43,213 bases of DNA from Planctomycetota bacterium (GTDB lineage: Bacteria; Planctomycetota; Phycisphaerae; WQYP01): NCBI GenBank assembly GCA_021851715.1, contig JAJZCR010000026.1, forward strand, positions 1 to 43,213, in the 5' to 3' direction. The notes beneath the pieces were generated by a model. The model was not told the origin of the DNA. It did no database searches and saw nothing but the letters and a program-made list of their open reading frames with translations. How positions within the stretch are numbered: position 1 is the first letter of the stretch; every line of letters begins with the position of its first letter. The translations under genes were made by a program, and so were the position numbers. Shown here piece by piece: positions 1 to 8,366 of the stretch.

Positions 1-146
1 CGGCCTGCCGCCCTTATTTAAACGCAATAAAACGACCCGTTGTCTCATATCTGCGGGTAACGCCTTTGGTCGCCCATGCACAAGTCAGCTTCAGTCAAGC
101 GGTTTAGGACAACGCAACCCGCTCCTGGCTGCGGCAGTTTCTTTTT

Positions 147-1001
147 GTGGCGGTGGCTCATCTGATGGTGTCGTCGAGTGTTTTTCGGAATACGAAGAGG
201 GCGGCTTGGCGAGTGTTGCGGGCGCGGGCACCCCTGGCTCTGCAGCTGCTTGAGCGCGTCCCGTGCGCATCCGCTACCAGGCGCGAATGCCTTGCCTACC
301 AATCGGAGCTATCCCGGCGGTTGTTTCCGACTGGGGAGGTGCGGGTACTTGGCGGCCCGTTCGCGGGGATGCGGTATTTTAACCGGGTGGTTTGGGGGCC
401 GATCGCGCCGAAATGGCTCGGGACCTACGAAATGGAGTTGCACGGCGTGATGGCCCAAGTTTGTTCTCGGCGGTACGATTCTGTCGTAGATATTGGGTCA
501 GCGGAGGGTTATTATGCCGTTGGATTGGCGCTAAAATTTCCGCAGGCTGTGGTGTGCGCCCGCGATGTTGATTATTTTGCCAGGCGAGACCTGCGGGCCT
601 TGGCGCGTCTGAACGGCGTGCGCAACCTGGTTGTGGGCGGCCGGATTGGGCCAGCGGAACTTGGGCGGTATCTGGTCGGGACCGCCTTGGTCGTCTGCGA
701 CATCGAGGGAGCGGAGCTTGGCTTGCTTGATGCCGCTGCCACGCCGGGGCTTGCGGGGGCCGATATTCTTGTGGAATGCCATTGGGTTGGCGCCGTATCG
801 CCTTCGGAAGTCGCCCGTGTGATTCGCGAGCGGTTCTCGGCGTCGCATGTCGCGGAATGCATCGCCGCAGAGCCGCGGCGCACGGCCGAGTTGGCAGGCC
901 GCCTACCGGAGGTGACAGGCCTGACGGTAGAGGAGTTGGCGAACGCGTGCTCCGAGGCGCGGGCACCGGGTCAGGTTTGGCTTTGGCTATCCGCCCGCTG
1001 A
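147..1001 (+). CDS. FkbM-like SAM-dependent methyltransferase
   Basis: Predicted class I SAM-dependent methyltransferase of 284 aa. The SAM-binding motif I is visible as VVDIGSAEGYYAVGLA (about residues 112-127). A later CDIEGAELGLL segment matches the D-x-E-G-x-E signature of the FkbM family, followed by ILVECH. The first ~100 residues are basic and poorly conserved. FkbM-type enzymes often O-methylate sugars, and the gene opens a glycosyltransferase/sulfotransferase cluster, so methylation of a surface glycan is the best inference. The start is uncertain: GTG at 147 opens the frame, an in-frame ATG lies at 165, and neither has a clear Shine-Dalgarno sequence. It converges with the glycosyltransferase at 1025-2227. 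Bases 1-146 hold no gene I can support. Confidence 0.7.
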   Translation: MAVAHLMVSSSVFRNTKRAAWRVLRARAPLALQLLERVPCASATRRECLAYQSELSRRLFPTGEVRVLGGPFAGMRYFNRVVWGPIAPKWLGTYEMELHGVMAQVCSRRYDSVVDIGSAEGYYAVGLALKFPQAVVCARDVDYFARRDLRALARLNGVRNLVVGGRIGPAELGRYLVGTALVVCDIEGAELGLLDAAATPGLAGADILVECHWVGAVSPSEVARVIRERFSASHVAECIAAEPRRTAELAGRLPEVTGLTVEELANACSEARAPGQVWLWLSAR

Positions 1002-1024
1002 GGGCCGCCCGGAGGTTCTGAATT

Positions 1025-2227
1025 TCACGGTTGGCGCACGAGCGCCTGCCGTACGAGTGTGAGGTATTGCTCCGCCTGGCGTCTTAATGAGAAATGGGCT
1101 AGCGCGCGGCGGCGGCCGGCAGCACCCATGGCGGGCCAGCGAGGCCGGTCGGCAACGGCCCGACGCAGGGCCGCCTGCATGGCATTGGCGCGGGCGCTCC
1201 GGACGTGCCAACCGGTTAGGCCGTCGACCACGGTTTCTGCCGGCCCGCCGGAGGCATGGGCGAGCACGGGCTTCGCCATCATCATTGCTTCGACAACCGA
1301 CAGGCCAAAGGCCTCTGGGCCGGGCGTGGCGCTGACGGCTATGTCGACGGCCGGGATCATTTGCTCGGGGTGGGCGGTTGCCCCGACGATGTGCAACCGC
1401 TCCGGGATTCCTGCGGTTTCCGCTATCGTCCGCAGCCTGGTCGAGAAGTGCTGGTCGTCGGTTTCAGTCCCAACGATGACCAGATGCAGTTGGTGCTCCC
1501 GCGCTATTGGAACCATCGCGTCCAGCGCGATATCTTGACCTTTGCTGGCTTCTATTCGCCCTAACATCCCCAGGGTGACGCAGTTGGGCGGTAGGCCGAG
1601 TTCCAACCGGCTGAATGGCCGGAATCGGGCCGGGTCGAATCTTTCTTCGTCTACGCCGGGGTAGAGAACGACTGGCCGCACCGGCCAGTCCCCGAAAGTG
1701 GCGGCCGTGTAACGGCTGTTGGCCAATACGTGAATCCCGAAGGTCGCGGCGGACCGCTGAAAGAACCTCCGGCCCAGCCCAAAGGGTATGGTGGAGCCGA
1801 TCGCGTTGGGCATCTCCCAAAAGCACGGGATGCCCAGCCGCGCGGCCACCGCGCCGGCCAGGGGCATCAGGTTGGGCCATAACACGTGCAATATTTGGAC
1901 ATTTTTGTCGGCCAGGGCTTTTTCGATCGTTGGTGCGACGACCCGGTGGTATTTCTGAAGCCGGCGGTATGCGGTGGCCTTCCGGTAAAACCCGCCGGCC
2001 GGTACGGCTGGAAGGGGCAACGCCAGCGTGTTTACTTCCATGCCAGCTTGCCTACATTCGGTGGCGAAAGCTCCCTCTTTGAGTGCCAGGATTAGAACGC
2101 CGGTGCCTAATTTGGCGACGGCCCCGGCGAGGCCGCGCACCGCCTGCGCGACGCCGAAGGTTTCATCTCCCCGGATGAGCCATGCGATGCGGATACTGAC
2201 GGTGAAGCCTCCAGCCTGCCGATCCAA
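1025..2227 (-). CDS. GT4-type glycosyltransferase
   Basis: Retaining glycosyltransferase of the GT-B fold, GT4 family (about 400 aa). The C-terminal nucleotide-sugar domain shows GMLGRIEASKGQD and the E-x7-E motif PEAFGLSVVEAM, followed by a GGPAETV segment typical of GT4 enzymes. The N-terminal half begins with IRIAWLIRG and a small-residue acceptor domain. It probably adds a hexose to a lipid-linked or surface polysaccharide at the cytoplasmic face. Neighbours are an FkbM-like methyltransferase and a sulfotransferase. The 5' end is odd: the only initiator ahead of the conserved N-terminus is TTG at 2227 with no Shine-Dalgarno sequence, while a GGAGG lies just inside the frame. The true start may be unusual or the 5' end altered. 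Confidence 0.8.
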   Translation of the reverse strand: MDRQAGGFTVSIRIAWLIRGDETFGVAQAVRGLAGAVAKLGTGVLILALKEGAFATECRQAGMEVNTLALPLPAVPAGGFYRKATAYRRLQKYHRVVAPTIEKALADKNVQILHVLWPNLMPLAGAVAARLGIPCFWEMPNAIGSTIPFGLGRRFFQRSAATFGIHVLANSRYTAATFGDWPVRPVVLYPGVDEERFDPARFRPFSRLELGLPPNCVTLGMLGRIEASKGQDIALDAMVPIAREHQLHLVIVGTETDDQHFSTRLRTIAETAGIPERLHIVGATAHPEQMIPAVDIAVSATPGPEAFGLSVVEAMMMAKPVLAHASGGPAETVVDGLTGWHVRSARANAMQAALRRAVADRPRWPAMGAAGRRRALAHFSLRRQAEQYLTLVRQALVRQP

Positions 2228-2455
2228 TCACAGAAATTTACGATACACCCTGGGGTGAATTCCCGCAACCACAGTCCCGCCGGGGAAACGCGGCACCGGG
2301 GCTTGGCTGGGCGTGGCTGATTCCGCAACGGTTGAGTTGAAAGGTACCGGGCTCGCGGCTAAACTGGGGCTACCCATAGCACGCTGGCCCTCCTCCTTGC
2401 AACGTTGGGAGCCGTGCCGCGTTTTACCAGTGGGCGGTCTGGAAGTGCGGTGAAA

Positions 2456-3490
2456 ATGGCTCAAAAGCGAGTTTTAGTTGTGACGGGCATGGGGCGGAAT
2501 GGTACGAGCTTGGTGGCCGCGTCGGTGGCGGCCCTGGGAGTGAACCTTGGTGACAGGCTGATGGTGCCCAACTCCGTGATCAATCCCATTGGATTTTTCG
2601 AGGATGACGACATCCGCCGGCTTGATAACGAGGTGGCCGGGCTTTTTGGTGGGCACTTCACGAGCCTGAGCGTTGCGCCGGACGGCTTTTGGAGCAGCCC
2701 GGGCATAAGGCCGTATTTGGACCGGGCGGAGGCACTTCTTCGTTCGAAATGCGCGGGGGCGGAATTTTTCGGATTTAAGGATCCATCAATTTCTCAGGTG
2801 CTGCCCCTTTGGCAGGAGGTTTTCGCGCGGTGCGGGTTGGACGATTCTTACGTCCTGGTAATTCGCAACCCGCTTAGCGTGGCCGATTCGTTCAAGCGGA
2901 TGGGCGAGCTTGATCCGCGCAAATCCCATCTAATTTGGCTGCAAAGGCGTGTCTACACCATGAGCTTGGTGTGGGATCGGCCGTGCGTTGTGGTCGATTA
3001 TGATTGCGTGCTCGCCGACCCGGTGGCTGAGACGAGGCGGATTGCTTTGACGCTTGGTCTGCCTTGGGACGAGCAGGTCGAGGCCCGAGCCGAGATCTTC
3101 TCGCGTACTATTGTTTCGGAAAGGTTGCGCCACACCCGCCACGCCCCCGAAGATGTCGCCATGGACCGGGCGGTTCCGCCAATCGTCGCGCGTGCCTATG
3201 GCTTGCTTGACACCGCCGCCCGGGACGCCTCGGCGGTTCGCGATGCGGACTTCCGCCAGAAATGGTTGGCCATCGAGGCACAGTTTAAGGATTTTAACCC
3301 GGCCTTTAATCTTTTCGAGGAGGTTGACCGGGCACTGTTCCTGCTGACGGCGTGGTCTTTGCTTGTGAGGATTTGCCGCAGGCGGATGCAGGTTTTTTTT
3401 GCGGCAGTTCGCGGCGACCAAAGCGCTCGCGACCGGCTGTGGTTCAGCCTCACAAAGCGCCTTTGGCTACGCAATCGCGACCGGTTGTGA
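2456..3490 (+). CDS. sulfotransferase family protein
   Basis: About 344 aa, resembling PAPS-dependent sulfotransferases. The 5'-phosphosulfate-binding loop appears near the N-terminus as TGMGRNGTSLVA, followed by NPIGFFEDDDI. A later YVLVIRNPLSVADSF segment fits the 3'-phosphate-binding strand and helix (R-N-P-x5-S-F). The ATG at 2456 was chosen because it directly precedes the conserved VLVVTGMGRNG strand. The frame is open back to 2405, but that extension is unconserved and basic. The gene lies among glycosyltransferases, so sulfation of a polysaccharide or glycolipid is a reasonable inference. Its substrate cannot be read from the sequence. It shares a 228-bp divergent upstream region with the 1025-2227 gene and converges on the gene at 3519. 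Confidence 0.7.
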   Translation: MAQKRVLVVTGMGRNGTSLVAASVAALGVNLGDRLMVPNSVINPIGFFEDDDIRRLDNEVAGLFGGHFTSLSVAPDGFWSSPGIRPYLDRAEALLRSKCAGAEFFGFKDPSISQVLPLWQEVFARCGLDDSYVLVIRNPLSVADSFKRMGELDPRKSHLIWLQRRVYTMSLVWDRPCVVVDYDCVLADPVAETRRIALTLGLPWDEQVEARAEIFSRTIVSERLRHTRHAPEDVAMDRAVPPIVARAYGLLDTAARDASAVRDADFRQKWLAIEAQFKDFNPAFNLFEEVDRALFLLTAWSLLVRICRRRMQVFFAAVRGDQSARDRLWFSLTKRLWLRNRDRL

Positions 3491-3518
3491 TTTGGGTGCC
3501 GGACGTGCGCCGGTGCGT

Positions 3519-4640
3519 TCAGGTGGGCAAAGCCAGCATCGCGCGCACGAGGCGCGAGGCGCAGGCATCCCACGTGAAGGCGGCGGCTCTCGCCCGTCCT
3601 TTGGCGGCGAGGGCAGCTCGGTATCCGTCGTCTGATGCCAGTCGCATGGCGACCTCAACCAGGGCTTCCGCAGAATCCTCCTCGAGGATTACACCCCCGT
3701 CGGCTACTACCTCCGGGAGGGCCGCCCAATGGGAGACGATCGGCGGGGTGCCGGCGGCCATGGCCTCTACCGCTGGGATGCCGAACATCTCGTAGCGGGA
3801 TGGGAATACCAGTGCGGTTGCGTCACGCAAGATTCGCGGGAGTGCCTGCAGGCTGGGGTAGCCGAGGTGCTTTATGTTTTGAAAGCTTCCCGCTAGCTTT
3901 CGATATCGGTGCTCGCTGGTACCAGCTACCCATATCTGAATTCCCGCTTTTCGGTCGGCCAATATCCGCGCGGCTCCGAGGATTATTGCCGCGCCTTTCC
4001 GCTCTGTGAGCCCGCCAATCGCCAGAAGGTACGGCTGTTGGCCTTGGGCACGCGGCAGGCCCCCCACGTCGAAGTATTCCTGCTCCACACCGTTCCCAAC
4101 GACGGCGATGCGGGCGGGGTCCACAGCCATGGTCTCGACCAGGCGCTGGCGCAGGTATTCCGAGACGGCCAAGAGGAGATCGGCTTTGCGGCACAGCCTG
4201 TTAAGCCGGTAAAGCCATTTTTTTCGCTCCCACCGCATCGTGTGCGACCAGGGCAGGTCGGTTTCGATCCATTCCAAGTGGTGGCTGGTGACTGCCAGGC
4301 GGCACCGCCGCGTCGGTATTGCGACTTCTGTGGGCGAGTAGATCCAGTCCGCGTCGCCCACCCACCGGTCTGCAGATGGCCTGCCCGCCAATAGCCAGGA
4401 CATTTCGAGCAATTTACGTGAATAGGGTAGCTCGGTGATTCCCCAGCCCAGCCCAGCCAACCGGAACGCTTCGGGGGCGGTGTCGGCGCGTGGGCGGTTG
4501 TCGTTAGCCGCAAATACACGCAGGTCGACCCGGCCCATGGTTTGGAGAGCCTCGACCATGTTGAGGATGTGCTTTCCTACGCCCGTCGGATTTTTCAGGC
4601 GGTTAAGCTGGACATAGGCGGCTATTTTGAGCTTATCCAT
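3519..4640 (-). CDS. GT4-type glycosyltransferase
   Basis: GT-B fold glycosyltransferase of 373 aa. The N-terminus has the acceptor-domain pattern NPTGVGKHILNMVEAL (a glycine-rich loop after beta-1). The C-terminal donor domain has LAIGGLTERKG, the E-x7-E motif RYEMFGIPAVEAMA, and GTPPIVS. The ATG at 4640 immediately follows the TAA stop of the upstream glycosyltransferase (4641-5921), so the two are almost certainly translated from one message with coupling. It probably adds one sugar in the assembly of the glycan made by this cluster. The donor and acceptor are unknown. Confidence 0.85.
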   Translation of the reverse strand: MDKLKIAAYVQLNRLKNPTGVGKHILNMVEALQTMGRVDLRVFAANDNRPRADTAPEAFRLAGLGWGITELPYSRKLLEMSWLLAGRPSADRWVGDADWIYSPTEVAIPTRRCRLAVTSHHLEWIETDLPWSHTMRWERKKWLYRLNRLCRKADLLLAVSEYLRQRLVETMAVDPARIAVVGNGVEQEYFDVGGLPRAQGQQPYLLAIGGLTERKGAAIILGAARILADRKAGIQIWVAGTSEHRYRKLAGSFQNIKHLGYPSLQALPRILRDATALVFPSRYEMFGIPAVEAMAAGTPPIVSHWAALPEVVADGGVILEEDSAEALVEVAMRLASDDGYRAALAAKGRARAAAFTWDACASRLVRAMLALPT

Positions 4641-5921
4641 TTAATTTCCTGCTGGCGGGCACCCGTTGTTGGCTGGCTGGCTCCCCGCTGCCCGGAAAAG
4701 CATTGTCATCGCGGCCGCGTTGGCGTCCCATGTCAGCGTGGATTCCAAAAGGTCGCGATTGGTCCGGCCCATTCTGGTGCGCAGCTCGGCGGTGCCAAGG
4801 AGCCTGTCCAAGGCTGAGGCAGTTTCGGCAACGGCTAGCGGTGGGACCGCGCAACCATTGACGCCGTCAGCCACCACCTCCGCGAAGCCGCCATCACTGG
4901 CCCAGATTATCGGCTTGCCGGCGCTCATGGCCTCGCTGAAGACCGTGGCGTAGGGTTCGTCGATGGCGATGAGGGCGAAGACGTCGCTCCAGGCCATTTC
5001 TTGGAGCACTTGTTGGTGTGGTTGCACGCCCAGAAGTGTTACGCGGGTTTCCATTCCGCAGTCGCGAATGACTTGTTCGACGGCGGGCCGATCCTGGCCA
5101 TCGCCGGAAATGCGCAATATGGCCTGGGGATATTTGGTCGCCACCATGGCAAAGGCCTCCACGAGTTTTGGAAATCCCTTGCGCGGATAGAAAAGGCCTG
5201 CGGAATGGATGACAAGTTTTCCTTGAAGCTCCGGCGGGCGGGGTTTTTCCAGCATTGCCGGCGGGATGGGGTCGGCGCCGTTGTAAATGGTGCGGATTCG
5301 GCCGTCGGCCAAGATGTGTTTGCGCATCCCCTGCTCCATCCGCTTGGCCACCGCGACGGTGCAGAAGGCGGCTTGCATCACCCGGCGGTGGTAAGCTTGG
5401 CGGGCCGCGTACTGGCCGCAGGATTCGATTTCGGCAAAATCATGGTCTGTAACGATAAATGGAATACCGGTAATTTTGCCGAGGCGGCGGGCCAGGTCGC
5501 CATTGGTCCACGTATGGTGGGCGTAGATAACATCGGGCTGGAACTCCCGGACCTTTTTTAGAAGTCGCCGCTTGACCGATTGCCAGGCCAGGGCTTGCTG
5601 CGGCCCGGGGTTTTTCATGGATTGCCGCTTGAGTTGGCCAAATTGGTACAGAAGCCAGCGCGGGTATTCGACCTCGAGGCCATCCCAGGTGTAGCGGGGC
5701 GGGCAATCCAGGTATTTGCGGGCGGTGGCGCTCTTGCGGCCCAAGAAACGCGGGAGCCAAGGCACAAGGCTCACAACCTGAATATCCACCCCTTGTCGCT
5801 GAATGGCCTGGGCCTGCTTAAGCGCCCAGACGGCAAAGGTGGGTAGATTCGGTCGTGGAAATGCAATGGCCAGCATGAGCACCCGCAGTTCTTGGTCTGG
5901 GGCTGGCGTTTTTTTTTCCAC
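4641..5921 (-). CDS. GT4-type glycosyltransferase
   Basis: Glycosyltransferase of 426 aa. Its N-terminal domain shows RVLMLAIAFPRPNLP followed by an acceptor-binding helix. The middle contains YAHHTWTNGDLARRLG and IVTDHD. The donor domain has SAGLFYPRKGFPKLVEAF, RISGDGQDRP and the E-x7-E motif DEPYATVFSEAMSAGKP, then ASDGGFAEVV. It is a typical GT4 enzyme of slightly above average length. Its stop codon directly abuts the start of the next glycosyltransferase (3519-4640), making a two-gene operon transcribed leftwards. The likely role is transfer of a sugar during exopolysaccharide or lipopolysaccharide-type glycan synthesis. The substrate is not readable. Confidence 0.85.
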   Translation of the reverse strand: MEKKTPAPDQELRVLMLAIAFPRPNLPTFAVWALKQAQAIQRQGVDIQVVSLVPWLPRFLGRKSATARKYLDCPPRYTWDGLEVEYPRWLLYQFGQLKRQSMKNPGPQQALAWQSVKRRLLKKVREFQPDVIYAHHTWTNGDLARRLGKITGIPFIVTDHDFAEIESCGQYAARQAYHRRVMQAAFCTVAVAKRMEQGMRKHILADGRIRTIYNGADPIPPAMLEKPRPPELQGKLVIHSAGLFYPRKGFPKLVEAFAMVATKYPQAILRISGDGQDRPAVEQVIRDCGMETRVTLLGVQPHQQVLQEMAWSDVFALIAIDEPYATVFSEAMSAGKPIIWASDGGFAEVVADGVNGCAVPPLAVAETASALDRLLGTAELRTRMGRTNRDLLESTLTWDANAAAMTMLFRAAGSQPANNGCPPAGN

Positions 5922-5985
5922 GGGGTGGCTCCGCAGCTGACGGTTCGGCTTAACGGGGAGATAATCGCATGGGCCGGGTCGCCCG

Positions 5986-7914
5986 TCAAGCGGGGCTCGA
6001 GCCGTTGCGGTGCGGGTGGGCGCTGGGCCTCGGTCTGTGCCGTGTGAGGAAAAATGGTAGAATCGATGCGGCAGCCAAGATGGCTATTGATGGGGCTTCC
6101 GGGACTTCAATAGCACCCAGACTGTCGAGCAACCCTGGGCCTGGGCGCGGGTTTCCGTAATAATCGTAGAGAACATACTCGCCGGTGGTTGGGTCAAAAA
6201 CGTAGGCGGCGATGGAGCCGGGCAAAAGGGCGAAGTTACCGGCGGCAGCGTTAGCAAAATCCGGGTTGCCGAAAAGCTCATTGTAGCTGATGGTGGTCGG
6301 CCAAGCGGAAAGGGCAGTGTAATCGGATGTATCAAAGAGAATAATTTGCGGATCATTGGTCGTGCCGTAGGTGTTGCCGAAGAGGTTGTCAAAAGCATTG
6401 ATTTCCGGTGTGCCGGCAGATCGCTGGAAAAATGCGGCGAAGGGCGTGTCGATGATGTTGGCGTAAATTTGGGTGTTGGTGGCGTTCGTTTCCAGGGCGA
6501 TGGCAGCTTCAAGGCCCTCCAAGCCTTGTGAGGTTTGGGTCGAGGTTGGTGCTGGAACGCCGAGCACAATTGTGTTGTAGCGGATAACATTATTGGTGCC
6601 GCCGTCGATGATAGCACCGTCCTGCCCCGCCTCCCAATTGGGGGCTGCTCCGTTGATGATCGTATTTTCGACCACATCGTTACTGCCATTGAGCGCGATT
6701 GAAACGTCTTTGCCGGCAAGCAGCATGCCGTTGACGGTCCAGTTGTTACCGTAGAGGGTCATTGAACCGTTGTTATCTGTGCCGCCGACGACGGTGACGG
6801 TCTCGTTGCCGGAGGTGATGCCGTCGATACCGCCCCCACCGGATGTGTTCATGTTTTGGATGAAAATACTGCCGATGGGTGTGGAGTTGGTGGCGCTCGT
6901 GGTTTCGTGGGTGTAAAAGGCCTCGTACGGTCCGTTGGGATTACTGGACGTGTCGTTGACCCATGCGTTTGTTGTGTTGGAGACGCTTTGGTCCGCGTAG
7001 CTCACGTATGGTGTCGCCCCCCCGTTACCCTGGTTTGGCATCAGATAGCTGGCGTTAAGGCCTTGGCCGAGGAAATTGGTGGTGTCGATGGCCGCAAAGG
7101 CGTGCTTGCCGGCGGCGACGGAAGTGTCACCAAGGAAGGTAACGCCCGAACCACCAAAGGCGTAAAAGCCGTATCCGCCACCGTAGGCTGCGGACTCTTG
7201 AACGGTGAGGTTCTTGAAAGTGACATTGTTCTGCTGGTTGCTGTAGACGTTGGTCTGTTGCACCGTGGCGGTAATGGCATTGGCGGTGCTGGGGGTTATC
7301 GCCGAGCCGGTATTGATGTAGAGGCCCGGTGTGGTTGCCGTGGAAGTGTAGTACCAACTGTTGGCGTTGCTTTCCACATAGCTGATGTTGGTAGAATCAG
7401 TGGTTTGGCCGGTGGCCAACGTGGCACTGTTGAGGAACTGGTGGTTATTGAAAACAGAGGTTACCGGGGCGGAGGCGGTAACGGTTGGTGAATAGCTGGC
7501 CCAAGTGCTGTCCACCGTGGTGGTGGGCATAAAATAGGTGCCGCTGGAGCCGGCTACCGGCTGGAACTGTGAATTATTCAGCGGTACGCTGCCCCAGAAG
7601 GTGGGGGCCGCGCCGGTGCCGTACATGCCGTAGGTGATCGGGGCGGTGGTGGTACCGCTGGAACTGGCCACAAGCTGCTGGCCGTACCAGTTGCCGCCGG
7701 CCTGGAATAGGATTTGCGAGCCGGGGGAAAAGGTGGTGCTGTCCACCTTGCTAAGAGATTGCCACGGGCTGCTGGCGGAGGTGCCGCTGTTGCTGTCGCT
7801 GCCGGTGGGGCTGACGTAATAGGTTTGGCCGAAGGCCACGCTGGCTATGCCCAGGCCCGCAGCGATGGCCAAGGCCCGATAAAATCGTAACGGAACAGCG
7901 CGCGAAAACCGCAT
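5986..7914 (-). CDS. exported beta-helix protein with PEP-CTERM-like sorting signal
   Basis: 642 aa, rich in Asn, Thr, Ser and Gly. Residues 1-29 form a signal peptide (basic start, hydrophobic core, SVAFGQ cleavage region). The mature start YYVSPTGSDSNSGTSASSPW is the usual opening of secreted right-handed parallel beta-helix proteins. Repeating Asn/Val/Ile rungs (for example NNVIRYNTIV and NTQIYANII) fill the middle and C-terminal half. The C-terminus is tripartite: VPEAPS, a hydrophobic stretch, then a basic RHRPRP tail. This resembles a PEP-CTERM signal cleaved by an exosortase, although the tail is longer than usual. The Shine-Dalgarno GAGGTGC sits just before the ATG at 7914. It may bind or modify the extracellular polysaccharide made by the surrounding glycosyltransferases. 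That role is inference. Confidence 0.75.
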   Translation of the reverse strand: MRFSRAVPLRFYRALAIAAGLGIASVAFGQTYYVSPTGSDSNSGTSASSPWQSLSKVDSTTFSPGSQILFQAGGNWYGQQLVASSSGTTTAPITYGMYGTGAAPTFWGSVPLNNSQFQPVAGSSGTYFMPTTTVDSTWASYSPTVTASAPVTSVFNNHQFLNSATLATGQTTDSTNISYVESNANSWYYTSTATTPGLYINTGSAITPSTANAITATVQQTNVYSNQQNNVTFKNLTVQESAAYGGGYGFYAFGGSGVTFLGDTSVAAGKHAFAAIDTTNFLGQGLNASYLMPNQGNGGATPYVSYADQSVSNTTNAWVNDTSSNPNGPYEAFYTHETTSATNSTPIGSIFIQNMNTSGGGGIDGITSGNETVTVVGGTDNNGSMTLYGNNWTVNGMLLAGKDVSIALNGSNDVVENTIINGAAPNWEAGQDGAIIDGGTNNVIRYNTIVLGVPAPTSTQTSQGLEGLEAAIALETNATNTQIYANIIDTPFAAFFQRSAGTPEINAFDNLFGNTYGTTNDPQIILFDTSDYTALSAWPTTISYNELFGNPDFANAAAGNFALLPGSIAAYVFDPTTGEYVLYDYYGNPRPGPGLLDSLGAIEVPEAPSIAILAAASILPFFLTRHRPRPSAHPHRNGSSPA

Positions 7915-8029
7915 ATTGCACCTCTTTCACATCCCACTGACACCCAAAACGCCAACGCCACGTTTGTACACGCCAATAACAGGAAGTAGTTTAGTCCGTC
8001 GGTGGGCGAAAGTCAAGCGGAAGGACGAC

Positions 8030-8330
8030 GGAGTTTATCCCGTCTCCCGTCTCCTGTCTCCCGTCTCCCGTCTCCGCGTCTCCCGGCCGCGCCGGGATGG
8101 TGAATTCCGTCGTTCTCTGCGCCCTCTGCGTCTCTGTGGTGAATCCCCGTCGTCCATCTGCGCCCATCTGTGCCATCTGCGGTTCGATCGTCCTCTGCCT
8201 TCGTTTCCTTCGTGTCCTTGGTGGTGAATCCCCGTCGTCCCTCTGCGTTCTCCCGTCTCCCGTCTCCCGTCTCCCGTCCCTCCGCGTCCCTTCGTGTCTC
8301 CCGGCCGCGCCGGGATGGTGAATCGCCGTC
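8030..8330. repeat. mosaic repeat array A
   Basis: Non-coding stretch of at least three repeat modules. (1) Tandem 7-mers of TCTCCCG, in runs near 8043-8078 and 8248-8280. (2) The 15-bp palindrome CCCGGCCGCGCCGGG at 8082-8096 and 8300-8314, each followed by ATGGTGAAT. (3) A ~75-bp unit at 8153-8229 containing CCATCTGCGCCCATCTG and TTCCTTCGTGTCCTTGG. A TTCTCTGCGCCCTCTGCGTC unit sits between. The same modules recur in the same orientation at 9773-10094, on the other side of one glycosyltransferase gene. Short reading frames through the array have low-complexity translations and are not credible genes. I recall similar wording in other environmental bacterial genomes, but I cannot verify that here. 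Confidence 0.85.
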
Positions 8331-8366
8331 GTCGTCGTCAACCTGGTAATCTGTGAAAGCTGTGGA

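Noticed and set aside
6856..7491. A 211-codon rightward frame rich in Gly and Val
   Set aside because: It is the antisense of the Asn/Thr-rich beta-helix coding sequence and has no motif of its own.
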